Source of the DNA: Thalassomonas actiniarum | GTDB taxonomy: Bacteria; Pseudomonadota; Gammaproteobacteria; Enterobacterales; Alteromonadaceae | DNA: 64,000 bases | Assembly (NCBI RefSeq): GCF_000948975.2 | Contig: NZ_CP059736.1 | Location: forward strand, 372,001 to 436,000 | Direction of reading: 5' to 3' | Shown here: piece after piece, positions 49,483 to 58,156 of the stretch | Layout of the letters: each line of letters starts with the position of its first letter | How positions within the stretch are numbered: the first letter of the stretch is position 1 | Program-made: the position numbers and the translations under genes | Notes under the pieces: model-generated | The model's input: only the letters and a program-made list of their open reading frames with translations | The model's database searches: none | What the model was told of the DNA's origin: nothing

Positions 49483-49823
49483 CGAAGGAAAAAGCTATGC
49501 CGCAAAAAGGCAGGCAGGAGGAAAAGTACTTTTTTGATAAGCCGGAAAATGTCAGGCGGGTGATTCATTCGTTAGTTGTTATTTGTGTGCTTCTATTTGC
49601 CCTGGACTTTGTTTTGCATCGGCATAGTAGCCACCCCTGGGAGCATATGCCGGGTTTTTATGCGTTTTACGGTTTTATCGGTTGTGTGTTATTGGTGATC
49701 ATTGCCAAGTGGATGCGAATGTTTTTGAAACGTCCGCCGGATTATTATCTCAAGGAAAAGCAAGGTGACAAGATAAACACAGAGCAAACTGGTAAGGCAG
49801 GAGGAAAAGATGTGGCTCCCTGA
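49479..49823 (+). CDS. Small membrane protein in the mrp operon, unknown
   Basis: A 114-residue protein with two membrane helices (about residues 30-50, SLVVICVLLFALDFVL, and about 62-84, YAFYGFIGCVLLVIIAKWM) between charged, mostly basic ends. I do not recognise it from the classical MrpA-G set. Overlaps on both sides (4 and 14 bases) tie its synthesis to the antiporter subunits, so it is likely an accessory subunit. The helix 1 end carries a His-rich spot (LHRHSSHPWEH) that could matter for proton or metal handling. Confidence 0.8.
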   Translation: MTKEKAMPQKGRQEEKYFFDKPENVRRVIHSLVVICVLLFALDFVLHRHSSHPWEHMPGFYAFYGFIGCVLLVIIAKWMRMFLKRPPDYYLKEKQGDKINTEQTGKAGGKDVAP

Positions 49824-51510
49824 ACTTCCTCCGTTTATGCCTTTTATGATCATAGCCTTGTTTGTTTTTTTTAGCAGGGGGCCCTTGGTCACTGTGTTGA
49901 TGTTAGCGGCTCCGCTGTGGGGGGCGCTAAATTTATGGCAACTCGAGCAAGGCTTACTCTGGCAAGTTACTTTAGTTGAGCTGCAGCTGATGCCGCTAAG
50001 GGTTGATAAACTCAGTACCTTTTTTGGTTATCTTTTTCATCTTGCCTCCTTTTTCTGCATTGTTTATGCGTTGCATGTGCGCGATAAGGTGCAGCAGCTT
50101 GCCTGTTTGCTTTATACCGCAGCGGCCCTGGGGGCGGTCTTTTCCGGTGACTTACTGTCCTTGTTTATTTTTTGGGAAATGATGGCGCTATCTTCTGTTT
50201 TTCTGATCTGGGCGCGGCGCAGTGCCGATTCATACGCCAGCGGATTACGCTACCTGGCTTATCAGGTCATCTCAGGTTTATTGCTTTTGATCGGTACCAT
50301 CTTTTACTGGCAAGAGCACGGCAGCTTAGTTTTTACTTATATGTCATTACAGGGCACAGGGGCCTGGTTGATATTTTTCGCCTTCGGCATTAAATGCGCT
50401 TTTCCCATGTTGCATACCTGGCTTACCGACGGCTACCCGAATGCAACCGTCAGCGGCACCGTTTTTTTAAGTGCCTTTACCACTAAAGTGGCGGTTTATG
50501 GCCTGGCAAGAGCTTTCCCCGGCAGCGAGATCCTGATCTATATCGGTGCGGTTATGACCTGTTTTCCTATCTTTTATGCGGTGATTGAAAATGACCTGCG
50601 CCGGGTGTTGGCCTACAGCCTGATCAACCAACTCGGTTTTATGGTGGTAGGCATCGGCATAGGTACAGAGCTTGCGCTTAATGGCGCCGTTGCCCATGCC
50701 TTTAATGATGTGTTGTTTAAAGGGCTGTTGTTTATGTCTATGGGCGCTGTATTGCAGATGACAGGACGTATCAACGGCTCTGAGTTGGGGGGCTTGTATA
50801 AAACCATGCCGAAAACCACCTTGCTTTGTCTGGTTGGTGCGGCATCAATTTCCGCTTTTCCTTTGTTTAATGGTTTTGTCAGCAAGTCTATGGTGATGAC
50901 TGCCGCGCTCAATCAAGGTTACGATTGGATCTGGTTGGCGCTGTTATTTGCATCGGCGGGGGTTTTCCACCATGCCGGGATTAAGATCCCCTATTTTGCT
51001 TTTTTCGCTCATGACAGCGGCATCCGCAGCCAGGACCCGCCAAACAATATGTTGCTGGCCATGGTTATTGCCGCCGCCTTATGCCTGGCTATCGGCATTT
51101 ATCCGAATTTGTTGTATCAGCTACTGCCTTTTGAGAGCGCTTACCAGCCTTATGATGTCTCCCATGTGCTGGCGCAAACGCAACTGTTATGTTTTGCTGC
51201 CCTGGCTTTTCTCTGGCTCAATGTCAAGGGCCTTTATCCGCCAGAATTACCTTCGGTAAACCTGGATGCAGATTGGCTCTATCGGCGTCTGCTGGCAAAC
51301 GTTTGGTTAACGTTAAGCAATAAAGTTTGGCAAACTGATCAGCATATCCGGAAAATCTTTCTCGATAAACTCAAACAGCTGTTAGCCCTGGTGGCTAAAT
51401 ATCACAGGCCCGGCGGTATTTTGGCGCGTGCGCAAACAGTAGGCAATATGGCGTTATGGATTGCTATTTTACTGGCGTGCTCTTTAGGATTAAGTTTTAT
51501 AGGCCTTTAA
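49810..51510 (+). CDS. Third antiporter-like subunit (MrpD/NuoL family)
   Basis: A 566-residue polytopic protein of the NuoL/MrpD family. Glu in FIFWEMMALSSVFLIWARR and Lys in FGIKCAFPMLHTWLTDGYP and SAFTTKVAVYGL are present. The C-terminus is extended by a long segment (about 455-566) with an amphipathic stretch and a final helix, recalling the lateral helix of NuoL. It begins inside the previous gene (14-base overlap). It is the last gene of the operon. A weak dyad (TGAAAT/ATTTCA at 51517-51534) follows. Confidence 0.9.
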   Translation: MWLPELPPFMPFMIIALFVFFSRGPLVTVLMLAAPLWGALNLWQLEQGLLWQVTLVELQLMPLRVDKLSTFFGYLFHLASFFCIVYALHVRDKVQQLACLLYTAAALGAVFSGDLLSLFIFWEMMALSSVFLIWARRSADSYASGLRYLAYQVISGLLLLIGTIFYWQEHGSLVFTYMSLQGTGAWLIFFAFGIKCAFPMLHTWLTDGYPNATVSGTVFLSAFTTKVAVYGLARAFPGSEILIYIGAVMTCFPIFYAVIENDLRRVLAYSLINQLGFMVVGIGIGTELALNGAVAHAFNDVLFKGLLFMSMGAVLQMTGRINGSELGGLYKTMPKTTLLCLVGAASISAFPLFNGFVSKSMVMTAALNQGYDWIWLALLFASAGVFHHAGIKIPYFAFFAHDSGIRSQDPPNNMLLAMVIAAALCLAIGIYPNLLYQLLPFESAYQPYDVSHVLAQTQLLCFAALAFLWLNVKGLYPPELPSVNLDADWLYRRLLANVWLTLSNKVWQTDQHIRKIFLDKLKQLLALVAKYHRPGGILARAQTVGNMALWIAILLACSLGLSFIGL

Positions 51511-51561
51511 GACTGTGAAATGGTTAAATTTCAGATTAAGCGGTTTTTTATATCAAAGGTT

Positions 51562-52101
51562 TCAGTCATTCACGTTGATAAACAACAGCGGGAACCCCTG
51601 ATGGTGTGCCAGATAGGGGAAGCAAATACAATGACTCTTCCGGCATTTTACCCCGGTATTTAGTTCGGCTTCACATTTGCTACCGGTGCAAACATCTTTC
51701 CTGGCAAGGTAATTCATTTCATCGCAAAAAATCACATTGATAGCCGCTGCCAATTGCTGTTCTTCCCGGCGCCATTGATTTAACAGCTGTTCCTTGTCGG
51801 TTAATGACTCCGGCAGGGTTTGCCTGGTAACAATAAAAAAGTCTGGCTTCGATGGTGCTAAGCTGTCGGTAATAAGATATATACCGGTTAGTTCATATTG
51901 CTGCAAATCTCTGAGACTGCGCTTTATGATGTAGCTGATCAAATTGGGAGGCACGCTTTCAGGCAGGTCGGCGATGATATTGCCATAGATATGGGGGATA
52001 TGGAGGGCATCTAGCGCAAGCACGAAATTTTTATCTATGCATTTATAAGCATCGCTGTATAAGGTTTTTATTTTCTTTTCATATTGCGATTTCTTGCTCA
52101 T
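51562..52101 (-). CDS. Cysteine-rich cytosolic protein of unknown function
   Basis: 179 residues without a signal peptide or membrane segment. The N-terminal 120 residues are mixed alpha/beta with a conserved-looking core (LISYIIKRSLRDLQQYELTG). The C-terminus holds a tight cluster of five Cys (138, 143, 153, 158, 160; CTGSKC...CRKSHCIC) plus His residues, which could bind zinc or an iron-sulfur centre. I do not recognise a family. It converges with the end of the mrp operon and diverges from the gene at 52309. The ribosome site is weak. Confidence 0.7.
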   Translation of the reverse strand: MSKKSQYEKKIKTLYSDAYKCIDKNFVLALDALHIPHIYGNIIADLPESVPPNLISYIIKRSLRDLQQYELTGIYLITDSLAPSKPDFFIVTRQTLPESLTDKEQLLNQWRREEQQLAAAINVIFCDEMNYLARKDVCTGSKCEAELNTGVKCRKSHCICFPYLAHHQGFPLLFINVND

Positions 52102-52308
52102 CTCTAACGGTTTTCCTGTTATCTAAAGCACATTGTCACTTTCGGTCATTTGAATATTAGCAGATAACGCCCTGGTGCCTTGAAAAACAGGAAAAGAGAG
52201 GCCAGCAGGTGAATGTTTTGTATTTATTTTACATGATGTTAACATGAAACTTGGTCTTGCCTGATTATTTTTCGGGTAGTGGATATTAAAAACTATATAA
52301 GGAACATT

Positions 52309-54516
52309 ATGTTGAAAGCACTATTTTCACCCCGCCTGCTCTCGCTGCTGTTGGCCTTGCCACTTGTTAGCCAGGCTGCCGTTTCCCGTTTAGATCAGGT
52401 TATAGCAGCTGATTTTAGCGAGGGGTTTACCGGTCATGCGATGGCGATGGGAGATTTTGATGGCGACGGTATCGATGAGTACGCCTTTTACGATAAACAA
52501 TCCCAGACATTAAAAATCAACAGCTCTGCTCACACCGTTTTAAGTGACGATAAAGAAGGTCAATTAAGTAAAAATACCAGCTTCTCCTTAGCGAATCTGC
52601 CGGAGCGAGATTTTATCGCAATCACATCGGGTAACCTGGCAACCGAAGGCAGTTCATGCGGTTTTTCCAAGGGGGATAGCGCCTTATGTAAAGACGAGAT
52701 CGCCATCTTGCGAAACTCTACCGACGGCAGCTCTCCCAACATTATTGTTTATCAATATCAGGATAATCAGCTGATTGAAGTCAGCACTTTAAAAATTGGC
52801 GCTGGCGATTATCCCTGGGTTGATATTACCGCAGGAGATTTTAACGGCGATGGTATGGACGAACTGGTGGTGGCGAAAAAGTCCTGGTCGCAATTTATTT
52901 TGCTGGCCATGGATACCGCCACCAATAGCCTGAAAATAAAGTCGTCTAAAAATATCAGTACAGTTGCCAGCGAAAATGACTGGCGCAGCATGTCTACCGG
53001 TGATTATAACAATGACGGCAGGGATGAAGTACTGGCGGTAAGGCAAGCTGTCGGCGAGATGAAAGATGTGCTGATCTGGGATATTTACAGCGATAATAAC
53101 TGGGATTTTGATGAAATTGCCGCCTATAACCATGCTTATGGCAACAGCCATTATAACTGGCTGGATGTGGCATCCGGGGAATTTGACGGCAACCCGGATA
53201 ACGGTGAAGAATTCGTGCTGTTTAAAAACAGTCATAGTTATCTTATTTATTATGGCTTTGATAACGGTTTAGTTTCCGTGCTCTATGGCGCCAATTACAC
53301 CAGTGACAGCCTTTATCCCTGGAACGGCATTGAGGCGGGGAATGCCATTTTAAATAATGAGCGCGATGAACTTGTCTCCTTTAGAAGCGCCAGCCCAGGA
53401 AGCGACGGAGATATTGCGGTTTATGCCAATAAGGACTTTTTTAGCCAAAAGATAAACCGGGTGCAAAAAAATGGTTATATCTGGGGAAGCTATGCCCAGG
53501 GAAAAAGCTTTTTACGCACGGCAACAACAAATGGCACACAATTAGACCCAGGTTTATTGCAAACCTATATGGAAGATACATCCCACAGGATTTATAACTT
53601 TTTACTCTCCGACGCTTATATCAATGGCAGCAATCCCTGGCAAAGTAACATCCGCGGCCGGGAATATTTGAGTTTGGTGGAGTATCTGGAACAGACTAAA
53701 AACTCCGATCTTAAGGTGATGGTGACCCTGATCAACCCTAACCAGGCATATCAATATGAATATGTGGAGCAAGACGGACAAACCGTTAAAAGAAAAATGC
53801 TTGAACTAGGTCCACATAAAGGTTCGATTCCGGCGGACTCAAGCAGAACCGACTGGGATGAAACTGCTTTGTTCGGCCGCTTCAGTGATTATGGTTTTAA
53901 CGAAATAAATACTTTGGACTATACCGCCTGGTTTACCTTGCTCGGGAAACTGGCTAAGCAGTATCCTAATCTCATCGCCATTAATGTCGATGACTTTTCC
54001 CATAACCCCAACGTGTTTACTGAACAATACTTAGGACAAATGGTCTCGGCTTTACGCCATGAAAATCCGGACATTTTATTCACGCCAACCGCTTATTACG
54101 ATATCCTGCAAAACAATGTCGCGCAGGAGCAAAAGACCAAGGCCTACACCCGAAATTATGTCGATGGCTTTATTTTTTATTACCGCAATGAAAAGAGCAA
54201 AGATGAATGCTCAGGCTCATCCGGCAGCTGGAACATGCATGGTATCGGCACTGAGGATAACTATGCAGGTGAGCTTAATGACTTTAAAAACTGGTTATGG
54301 CCTCAGGCAAATAAAGCGACGGATAAATTGCTGATGACAGGGATTTATGCATCGTCGCACTCTGCCAGCTGTGAGGCGCCTAATGCCGCCACGACCGGTG
54401 ATGTGATGGACCAAGCTAAAGCCAGCAGTGACGGAGTGATGATATATACCTCTCAGGCCATAGGTACAGATATCGGCAATACGGTACATCAACGTTTTCA
54501 AAACTGGAATTATTGA
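52309..54516 (+). CDS. Secreted FG-GAP propeller protein with a C-terminal TIM-barrel-like domain
   Basis: The ATG at 52309 has AAGGA 5 bases upstream and opens a signal peptide (MLKALFSPRLLSLLLAL, cleavage after SQA). Residues about 30-400 contain FG-GAP/VCBS-type propeller repeats with calcium loops (GDFDGDGIDEYAF, GDFNGDGMDELVV, GDYNNDGRDEVLA). Residues about 400-735 look like a TIM barrel: LKVMVTLINPN, LIAINVDDFSHNP, ENPDILFTPTAYY, VDGFIFYYRN, KLLMTGIYAS, SSDGVMIYTSQ. The DD pair and the strand-end acidic residues suggest a hydrolase, perhaps on polysaccharide, but I cannot assign a family. Cys pairs in the C-terminal part may form disulfides. Confidence 0.8.
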   Translation: MLKALFSPRLLSLLLALPLVSQAAVSRLDQVIAADFSEGFTGHAMAMGDFDGDGIDEYAFYDKQSQTLKINSSAHTVLSDDKEGQLSKNTSFSLANLPERDFIAITSGNLATEGSSCGFSKGDSALCKDEIAILRNSTDGSSPNIIVYQYQDNQLIEVSTLKIGAGDYPWVDITAGDFNGDGMDELVVAKKSWSQFILLAMDTATNSLKIKSSKNISTVASENDWRSMSTGDYNNDGRDEVLAVRQAVGEMKDVLIWDIYSDNNWDFDEIAAYNHAYGNSHYNWLDVASGEFDGNPDNGEEFVLFKNSHSYLIYYGFDNGLVSVLYGANYTSDSLYPWNGIEAGNAILNNERDELVSFRSASPGSDGDIAVYANKDFFSQKINRVQKNGYIWGSYAQGKSFLRTATTNGTQLDPGLLQTYMEDTSHRIYNFLLSDAYINGSNPWQSNIRGREYLSLVEYLEQTKNSDLKVMVTLINPNQAYQYEYVEQDGQTVKRKMLELGPHKGSIPADSSRTDWDETALFGRFSDYGFNEINTLDYTAWFTLLGKLAKQYPNLIAINVDDFSHNPNVFTEQYLGQMVSALRHENPDILFTPTAYYDILQNNVAQEQKTKAYTRNYVDGFIFYYRNEKSKDECSGSSGSWNMHGIGTEDNYAGELNDFKNWLWPQANKATDKLLMTGIYASSHSASCEAPNAATTGDVMDQAKASSDGVMIYTSQAIGTDIGNTVHQRFQNWNY

Positions 54517-54611
54517 TTGCTATCAGGCTGATGCTTAGATCCGGATGTTATTGGCCCTTTGTTATTATTCTCTATGATCATTTTGAATAACAGCGGGAAG
54601 CTTGGCGGTTC

Positions 54612-54641
54612 TCCCGGGCAACTCAGCGGCTTTGCCCGGGA
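54612..54641. repeat. Perfect GC-rich inverted repeat
   Basis: TCCCGGGCAA and TTGCCCGGGA form a 10-bp stem with a 10-base loop, 95 bases past the stop at 54516. It has no T tail. It might act as a terminator or mRNA end stabiliser. Confidence 0.5.
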
Positions 54642-54653
54642 TTAATGCTCTGA

Positions 54654-54956
54654 TTACTCGGTTGCCGCCGGTAATACCATTGCAAAAATAATCCCATTCC
54701 AGTTTGGCACATAAAGCAGGCTGACAGGAATCGGTAAGGCAACTATCCACCCCAATATCAGTATTTTCTTGCGGCCATCGCTTTCGCTGAGCTTTCCGGC
54801 AAATAAATTCATTACTGCCTTGATTATGTAAAACACTACCACAAAAGCAGCCAGTAAAAAGAAAGTCTGATCAGCCAAAGCAAATGCAGACTCGGCCAAT
54901 CCGGGAACAACAACCTCAAACTTAACGGCGATATCGGCAACTGCTTGCCCAATACC
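54654..54956 (-). pseudogene. Remnant of an MFS transporter gene
   Basis: A 100-codon open stretch on the minus strand begins directly after a TAG (54957-54959), has no ATG, and ends at a TAA at 54654. It reads as one or two membrane helices and the MFS loop between helices 2 and 3: FFLLAAFVVVFYIIKAVMNL, FAGKLSESDGRKKILILGW, then PNWNGIIFAMVLPAATE. A full MFS protein has about 400 residues, so both ends are missing. No transposon edge is seen; simple decay by deletion is likely. Confidence 0.65.
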
Positions 54957-55284
54957 CTAAATATCAGCTTTTTAGCTTACAGCTCAGTTCAAATTATGGA
55001 GAAGTTGGCAGATGTGGCAGTCTCGGCCGGCTCGCCTGTCATGCCTGTTCAACAGCAATATCGCCGCTATTAAAAGCTATGGGGGTCAACCTAGGCTGGT
55101 GTGGGGCTATCCTTTCAGTCTGGGCAAAGATACCAGCCGGGAGGCAATAGACAGGTGCTGTAAAAACTGAAAATGTTATAAAGGTTAATATCACCAGGGT
55201 CGTCTATAGTACCGGGTGACAAAGGTTTCATTTGTCCCGTTTGCTAGTTAAAAGCCGTAAGCCTGAAGATTAATCTGCTGGGGA
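54957..55284. other. Intergenic region, possible further gene remnant
   Basis: About 330 bases. A plus-strand open stretch around 55012-55170 without a start (contains SNIAAIKSYGG and WGYPFSLGKDTSREAID) has protein-like composition but is not identified. With the MFS remnant next to it, this area may be a graveyard of deleted genes. Confidence 0.35.
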
Positions 55285-55950
55285 TTATTCCAGTTCACTT
55301 TGTGCCAGCCCCAGCATCAGCCCTTTCTCTAACCATAATTCCACTTTAACTCCGGCATCATAGCCATAGTGGTTGGCCGGAATAACCGGTGAGTGCTGTG
55401 GCAGTTTAGTCTGATAAAGGGTCATTATTTTACCCGTTTGATTATTTTTGATACGCAACTGAGCTGCCAGATTGCCTTGAATCGAGCAGTAGCGCCCCCC
55501 CTGCAATTGCCATTCAGGCGAAGAAAAACGTTCGGAATTAATCAGGCTAAAGTCCAGTTTACTCAGGTAATTACCGACATCAGCTAAAGTGGCCGATTTT
55601 ACTTCCAGTGCCGCCTGTTTATTATGGTTATAGGCAATTTCACTGACGATTTTCTCATCTGCAGAAGGCTGCAAACCGGCTCTAATGCCAAGAACCAGCA
55701 CAAATGCCACGGCCAAGGCACTGATTGACCAGGAAAGCTTTAATGAACTTGCTTTGTCGCCTTCGTAGAAGTAGTTAAGCATTTTCGACGGCAGTTGCAG
55801 TAAGGTTTTAAACCAGGCAGCTTTGCCCTGCCCTGCTAGTTGATTATTACCGGCTTTCGTTTGTATTTGCTGCAATTTTTCCAGCTGCTGTGGAGAAAGT
55901 TTCTTATCCCGGTAAAAACTTGCTATATCTTGTTTAAGTGTTTTTTTCAT
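55285..55950 (-). CDS. Probable anti-sigma factor with one membrane helix
   Basis: A 221-residue protein: basic, helical cytosolic N-terminus (about 1-85), one membrane helix at about 86-108 (SWSISALAVAFVLVLGIRAG) and an exported C-terminal domain. Family is not certain, but the gene follows an ECF sigma gene in a TGATG overlap, the usual layout for its membrane anti-sigma factor. The ATG at 55950 is used because GGAG lies 8 bases upstream; an in-frame TTG at 55956 is also possible. The outer domain has one Cys (GGRYCSIQG). It would hold the sigma factor until a periplasmic signal, perhaps redox or metal, is sensed. Confidence 0.75.
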   Translation of the reverse strand: MKKTLKQDIASFYRDKKLSPQQLEKLQQIQTKAGNNQLAGQGKAAWFKTLLQLPSKMLNYFYEGDKASSLKLSWSISALAVAFVLVLGIRAGLQPSADEKIVSEIAYNHNKQAALEVKSATLADVGNYLSKLDFSLINSERFSSPEWQLQGGRYCSIQGNLAAQLRIKNNQTGKIMTLYQTKLPQHSPVIPANHYGYDAGVKVELWLEKGLMLGLAQSELE

Positions 55951-56429
55951 CACCAAGTCTCCGATTTTGTTTCAAGAAAACTTGCAAACTTTGTTGTTAA
56001 TCTTTGCTTAAGGCGGTGAATCTTAGACAGTAATGTACCTTTAGGTTTACCCTGCATATTGGCAACCTCCTGAACTGAATATTCTTCTACCGCCCATAAA
56101 AACATGAGCTCCCTTTCTTCATCATTTAATTCATCTAGCAGGTGCTGGATTTGATCCTGTTCGATATAAATATCTTCCAGCGATTTAAAAGCATCCTGGT
56201 TTTCTTTGAGATCATTCTGTTTTACCAGATGCAATTTCTGGTGACGCTGCTCGTCAAAATATTGATTACGCATCATAGTACGTAAGTAGGCCACCGGATG
56301 CTCAATTGAGATATCTTTACTCAAGTACTTTTCCAGTGATGATTGCAGTAAATCATATGCCCGATCTTCATTCTGACACAGCGAGAGTCCGTACCGGTAT
56401 AGTTTGTTAAATTGCTTGTTATTCAGCAT
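55950..56429 (-). CDS. ECF-type sigma-70 family RNA polymerase sigma factor
   Basis: A 159-residue protein with sigma region 2 (YRYGLSLCQNEDRAYDLLQ, HPVAYLRTMMRNQYFDEQRH) and region 4 (LNDEERELMFLWAVEEYSVQ, VANMQGKPKGTLLSKIHRLK). Regions 1 and 3 are absent, as in ECF factors. It overlaps the thioredoxin-like gene upstream by 11 bases and the anti-sigma gene downstream by 1 base. It probably controls its own operon; I could not fix a promoter motif. Confidence 0.9.
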   Translation of the reverse strand: MLNNKQFNKLYRYGLSLCQNEDRAYDLLQSSLEKYLSKDISIEHPVAYLRTMMRNQYFDEQRHQKLHLVKQNDLKENQDAFKSLEDIYIEQDQIQHLLDELNDEERELMFLWAVEEYSVQEVANMQGKPKGTLLSKIHRLKQRLTTKFASFLETKSETW

Positions 56430-56925
56430 GTGCAGTATCGCTTTTTACGGTTAATAACCGCTCCAGGTGCTCGGCCAGATCATCCGGCACTTCGGCGGAG
56501 CGGTATTGGATCACGCCATTGATATCAATAACCAACTGGGTCGGCGTTCCCATGACTCCATAAAGTTTAGTTACTTTACGCTCAGTATCGTAGGCCACAG
56601 GATAGGTTAATGCGTGTTTATTTATATAGCGTTTTACTTTTTTGAGTGAGTCGTTGATGCTGGTATTGATGGCCAGCATTTTGATATCGCCGCTATAGTT
56701 AGCATGGATCTCTTTTAGTTTAGGGATCTCCCGCTTGCAGTTAGGACACCAGGTTGCCCAAAAAATGAGATACACCGCCTGCTTACCTTTAAAGTCCGAC
56801 AGCTGAAATTCACTGCCGCCAATTTCACTGATGGTAAAATCGGCCGCGCTATCACCTCTATAGGCCGTTGCTGCCGCCGGCAGGTTAGCCAAGAGACAAA
56901 AGCAAAAAGTTATTAAAATCTTCAT
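56419..56925 (-). CDS. TlpA-like periplasmic thiol-disulfide protein
   Basis: The ATG at 56925 has AAGGAG 7 bases upstream; a longer frame to 57018 would overlap the CcdA-like gene. The product has a signal peptide (MKILITFCFCLLANL, cleavage ATA-YR) and a TlpA/ResA-type thioredoxin fold: active site WCPNC at Cys60 and Cys63 and the cis-Pro in GVMGTPTQLV. It would reduce disulfides in the periplasm, taking electrons from the CcdA-like membrane protein encoded just upstream. Confidence 0.92.
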   Translation of the reverse strand: MKILITFCFCLLANLPAAATAYRGDSAADFTISEIGGSEFQLSDFKGKQAVYLIFWATWCPNCKREIPKLKEIHANYSGDIKMLAINTSINDSLKKVKRYINKHALTYPVAYDTERKVTKLYGVMGTPTQLVIDINGVIQYRSAEVPDDLAEHLERLLTVKSDTAHAE

Positions 56926-56936
56926 CACAATACTCC

Positions 56937-57641
56937 TTAAAACAGTAATATGCCCATTTGTATGAAAAAGTACTCCGCTGCTCCCAGCATCAGCAGTGCC
57001 AGTAAGCGTTTGGTCCATAACATCCAGGCGCCTGATTTAGGTATTCTGGTGGCGAGGGAAGAAAAGGTGCCGATAAGGATCAAAAGCGCCCCTAAACCAA
57101 AGGCAAAGGCAAATAACAACAGGCCGCCGTAGAACAATTCACCGCTGGTGGCAACAAAGGTTAATAAAGTTGCCAGAACAGGCGCGGTACAGGGGCCGGC
57201 AACCAAACCGGATGCCATGCCGGCCAGTAATATTTTTCCTTTGCCCAGCGAAACGCTATTGCCGGCACTGGTCATAAATCCCAGTTGCGGCAAATTCACC
57301 CAGCCCATCATCCAGACGGCAAAAAACAGGCATAAGTTGGCGACCAGGAAATAACCCCAGGGATGAGTGGATATTTCGCCAAAAAAACTACCGGTTGCCG
57401 CAGCAGCTACCCCCAGGCCGCCATATACCAGGGCTAATCCCGACACATAAATGACGGAATTAATAAAGCCGGTAAAGCGCCTGCCCCCGCTGTTACCGCC
57501 GACCACGCTGATGGTGATCGGGATCATCGGATAAACGCAGGGAGTTGCACTGGTGAGCAAGCCGCCGAGAAAGGCCAAGGCAATGGCGGTAAAAACACCG
57601 CCTTGCAAGCTGACAGTTAACAGTTCATTGATATTGTCCAT
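56937..57641 (-). CDS. CcdA/DsbD-type membrane electron carrier
   Basis: A 234-residue protein with six to seven membrane helices. It matches the CcdA/DsbD transmembrane domain: FLGGLLTSATPCVYPMIPIT with the first conserved Cys, and MASGLVAGPCTAPVLATLL with the second, both in the family context (P-C-V-Y-P and G-P-C-T-A-P). It moves reducing power from cytosolic thioredoxin to the periplasm. Unlike DsbD it lacks the two periplasmic domains; the separate TlpA-like protein 11 bases downstream probably takes that part. GGGGG lies 4 bases before the ATG. Confidence 0.93.
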   Translation of the reverse strand: MDNINELLTVSLQGGVFTAIALAFLGGLLTSATPCVYPMIPITISVVGGNSGGRRFTGFINSVIYVSGLALVYGGLGVAAAATGSFFGEISTHPWGYFLVANLCLFFAVWMMGWVNLPQLGFMTSAGNSVSLGKGKILLAGMASGLVAGPCTAPVLATLLTFVATSGELFYGGLLLFAFAFGLGALLILIGTFSSLATRIPKSGAWMLWTKRLLALLMLGAAEYFFIQMGILLF

Positions 57642-57679
57642 TTAACCCCCGAAAAGCTTGATAAGCCATGGACATGAAA

Positions 57680-58156
57680 TTAATGATGGTCTTTATCATG
57701 GCTATGCTCAGGCGCCTGACCTACCTTGCGGCTGGCAAGTGCCTTGGCAATTTTTTGATCTTCTTGCCATGCCGCCCTGGCTATCTCATCTGCACTGACT
57801 CCTTCAACCTTGATATCAGCTATTTCAATTTGATGGGCATTGGGATATAACCAGCCGCTGATGTGGGCTTTTTTATGCAATACCGTGTGATGCGCCCGGA
57901 TAATGTCATGGCCTTTTTCGTTATTAACAAAGGTCCACAAGGTGCCGTCCGCCAGTTTTAAGCCGACATCATGCAGGCTGTATAACGAACACTGGGCATT
58001 TGCCCCCGACAGTTTCTTTAAGCTACACCCGGTACAGACCAGTTCACCTTCAATGTTCATTCGGTCCATGCCTTTATTACTGTCAAAACTGCCGGCATTA
58101 GCCGTGGCAGCCAGTAATAAGCCGCAGGTGAGTAACAGAGCTTTTATAGATTTCAT
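57680..58156 (-). CDS. Periplasmic Cys/His-rich protein, unknown family
   Basis: A signal peptide (cleavage ANA-GS) leads a mature protein of about 137 residues. It has a CTGC pair (Cys41, Cys44), a third Cys56 and many His, including the C-terminal PEHSHDKDHH. This is the look of a metal-binding (copper, zinc or nickel) or thiol-redox protein. I do not recognise the family. It is the first gene of the operon with CcdA-like, TlpA-like, sigma and anti-sigma genes, 38 bases before the next start, so it is a likely client of the reducing pathway. GAGAAG precedes the ATG. Confidence 0.82.
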   Translation of the reverse strand: MKSIKALLLTCGLLLAATANAGSFDSNKGMDRMNIEGELVCTGCSLKKLSGANAQCSLYSLHDVGLKLADGTLWTFVNNEKGHDIIRAHHTVLHKKAHISGWLYPNAHQIEIADIKVEGVSADEIARAAWQEDQKIAKALASRKVGQAPEHSHDKDHH

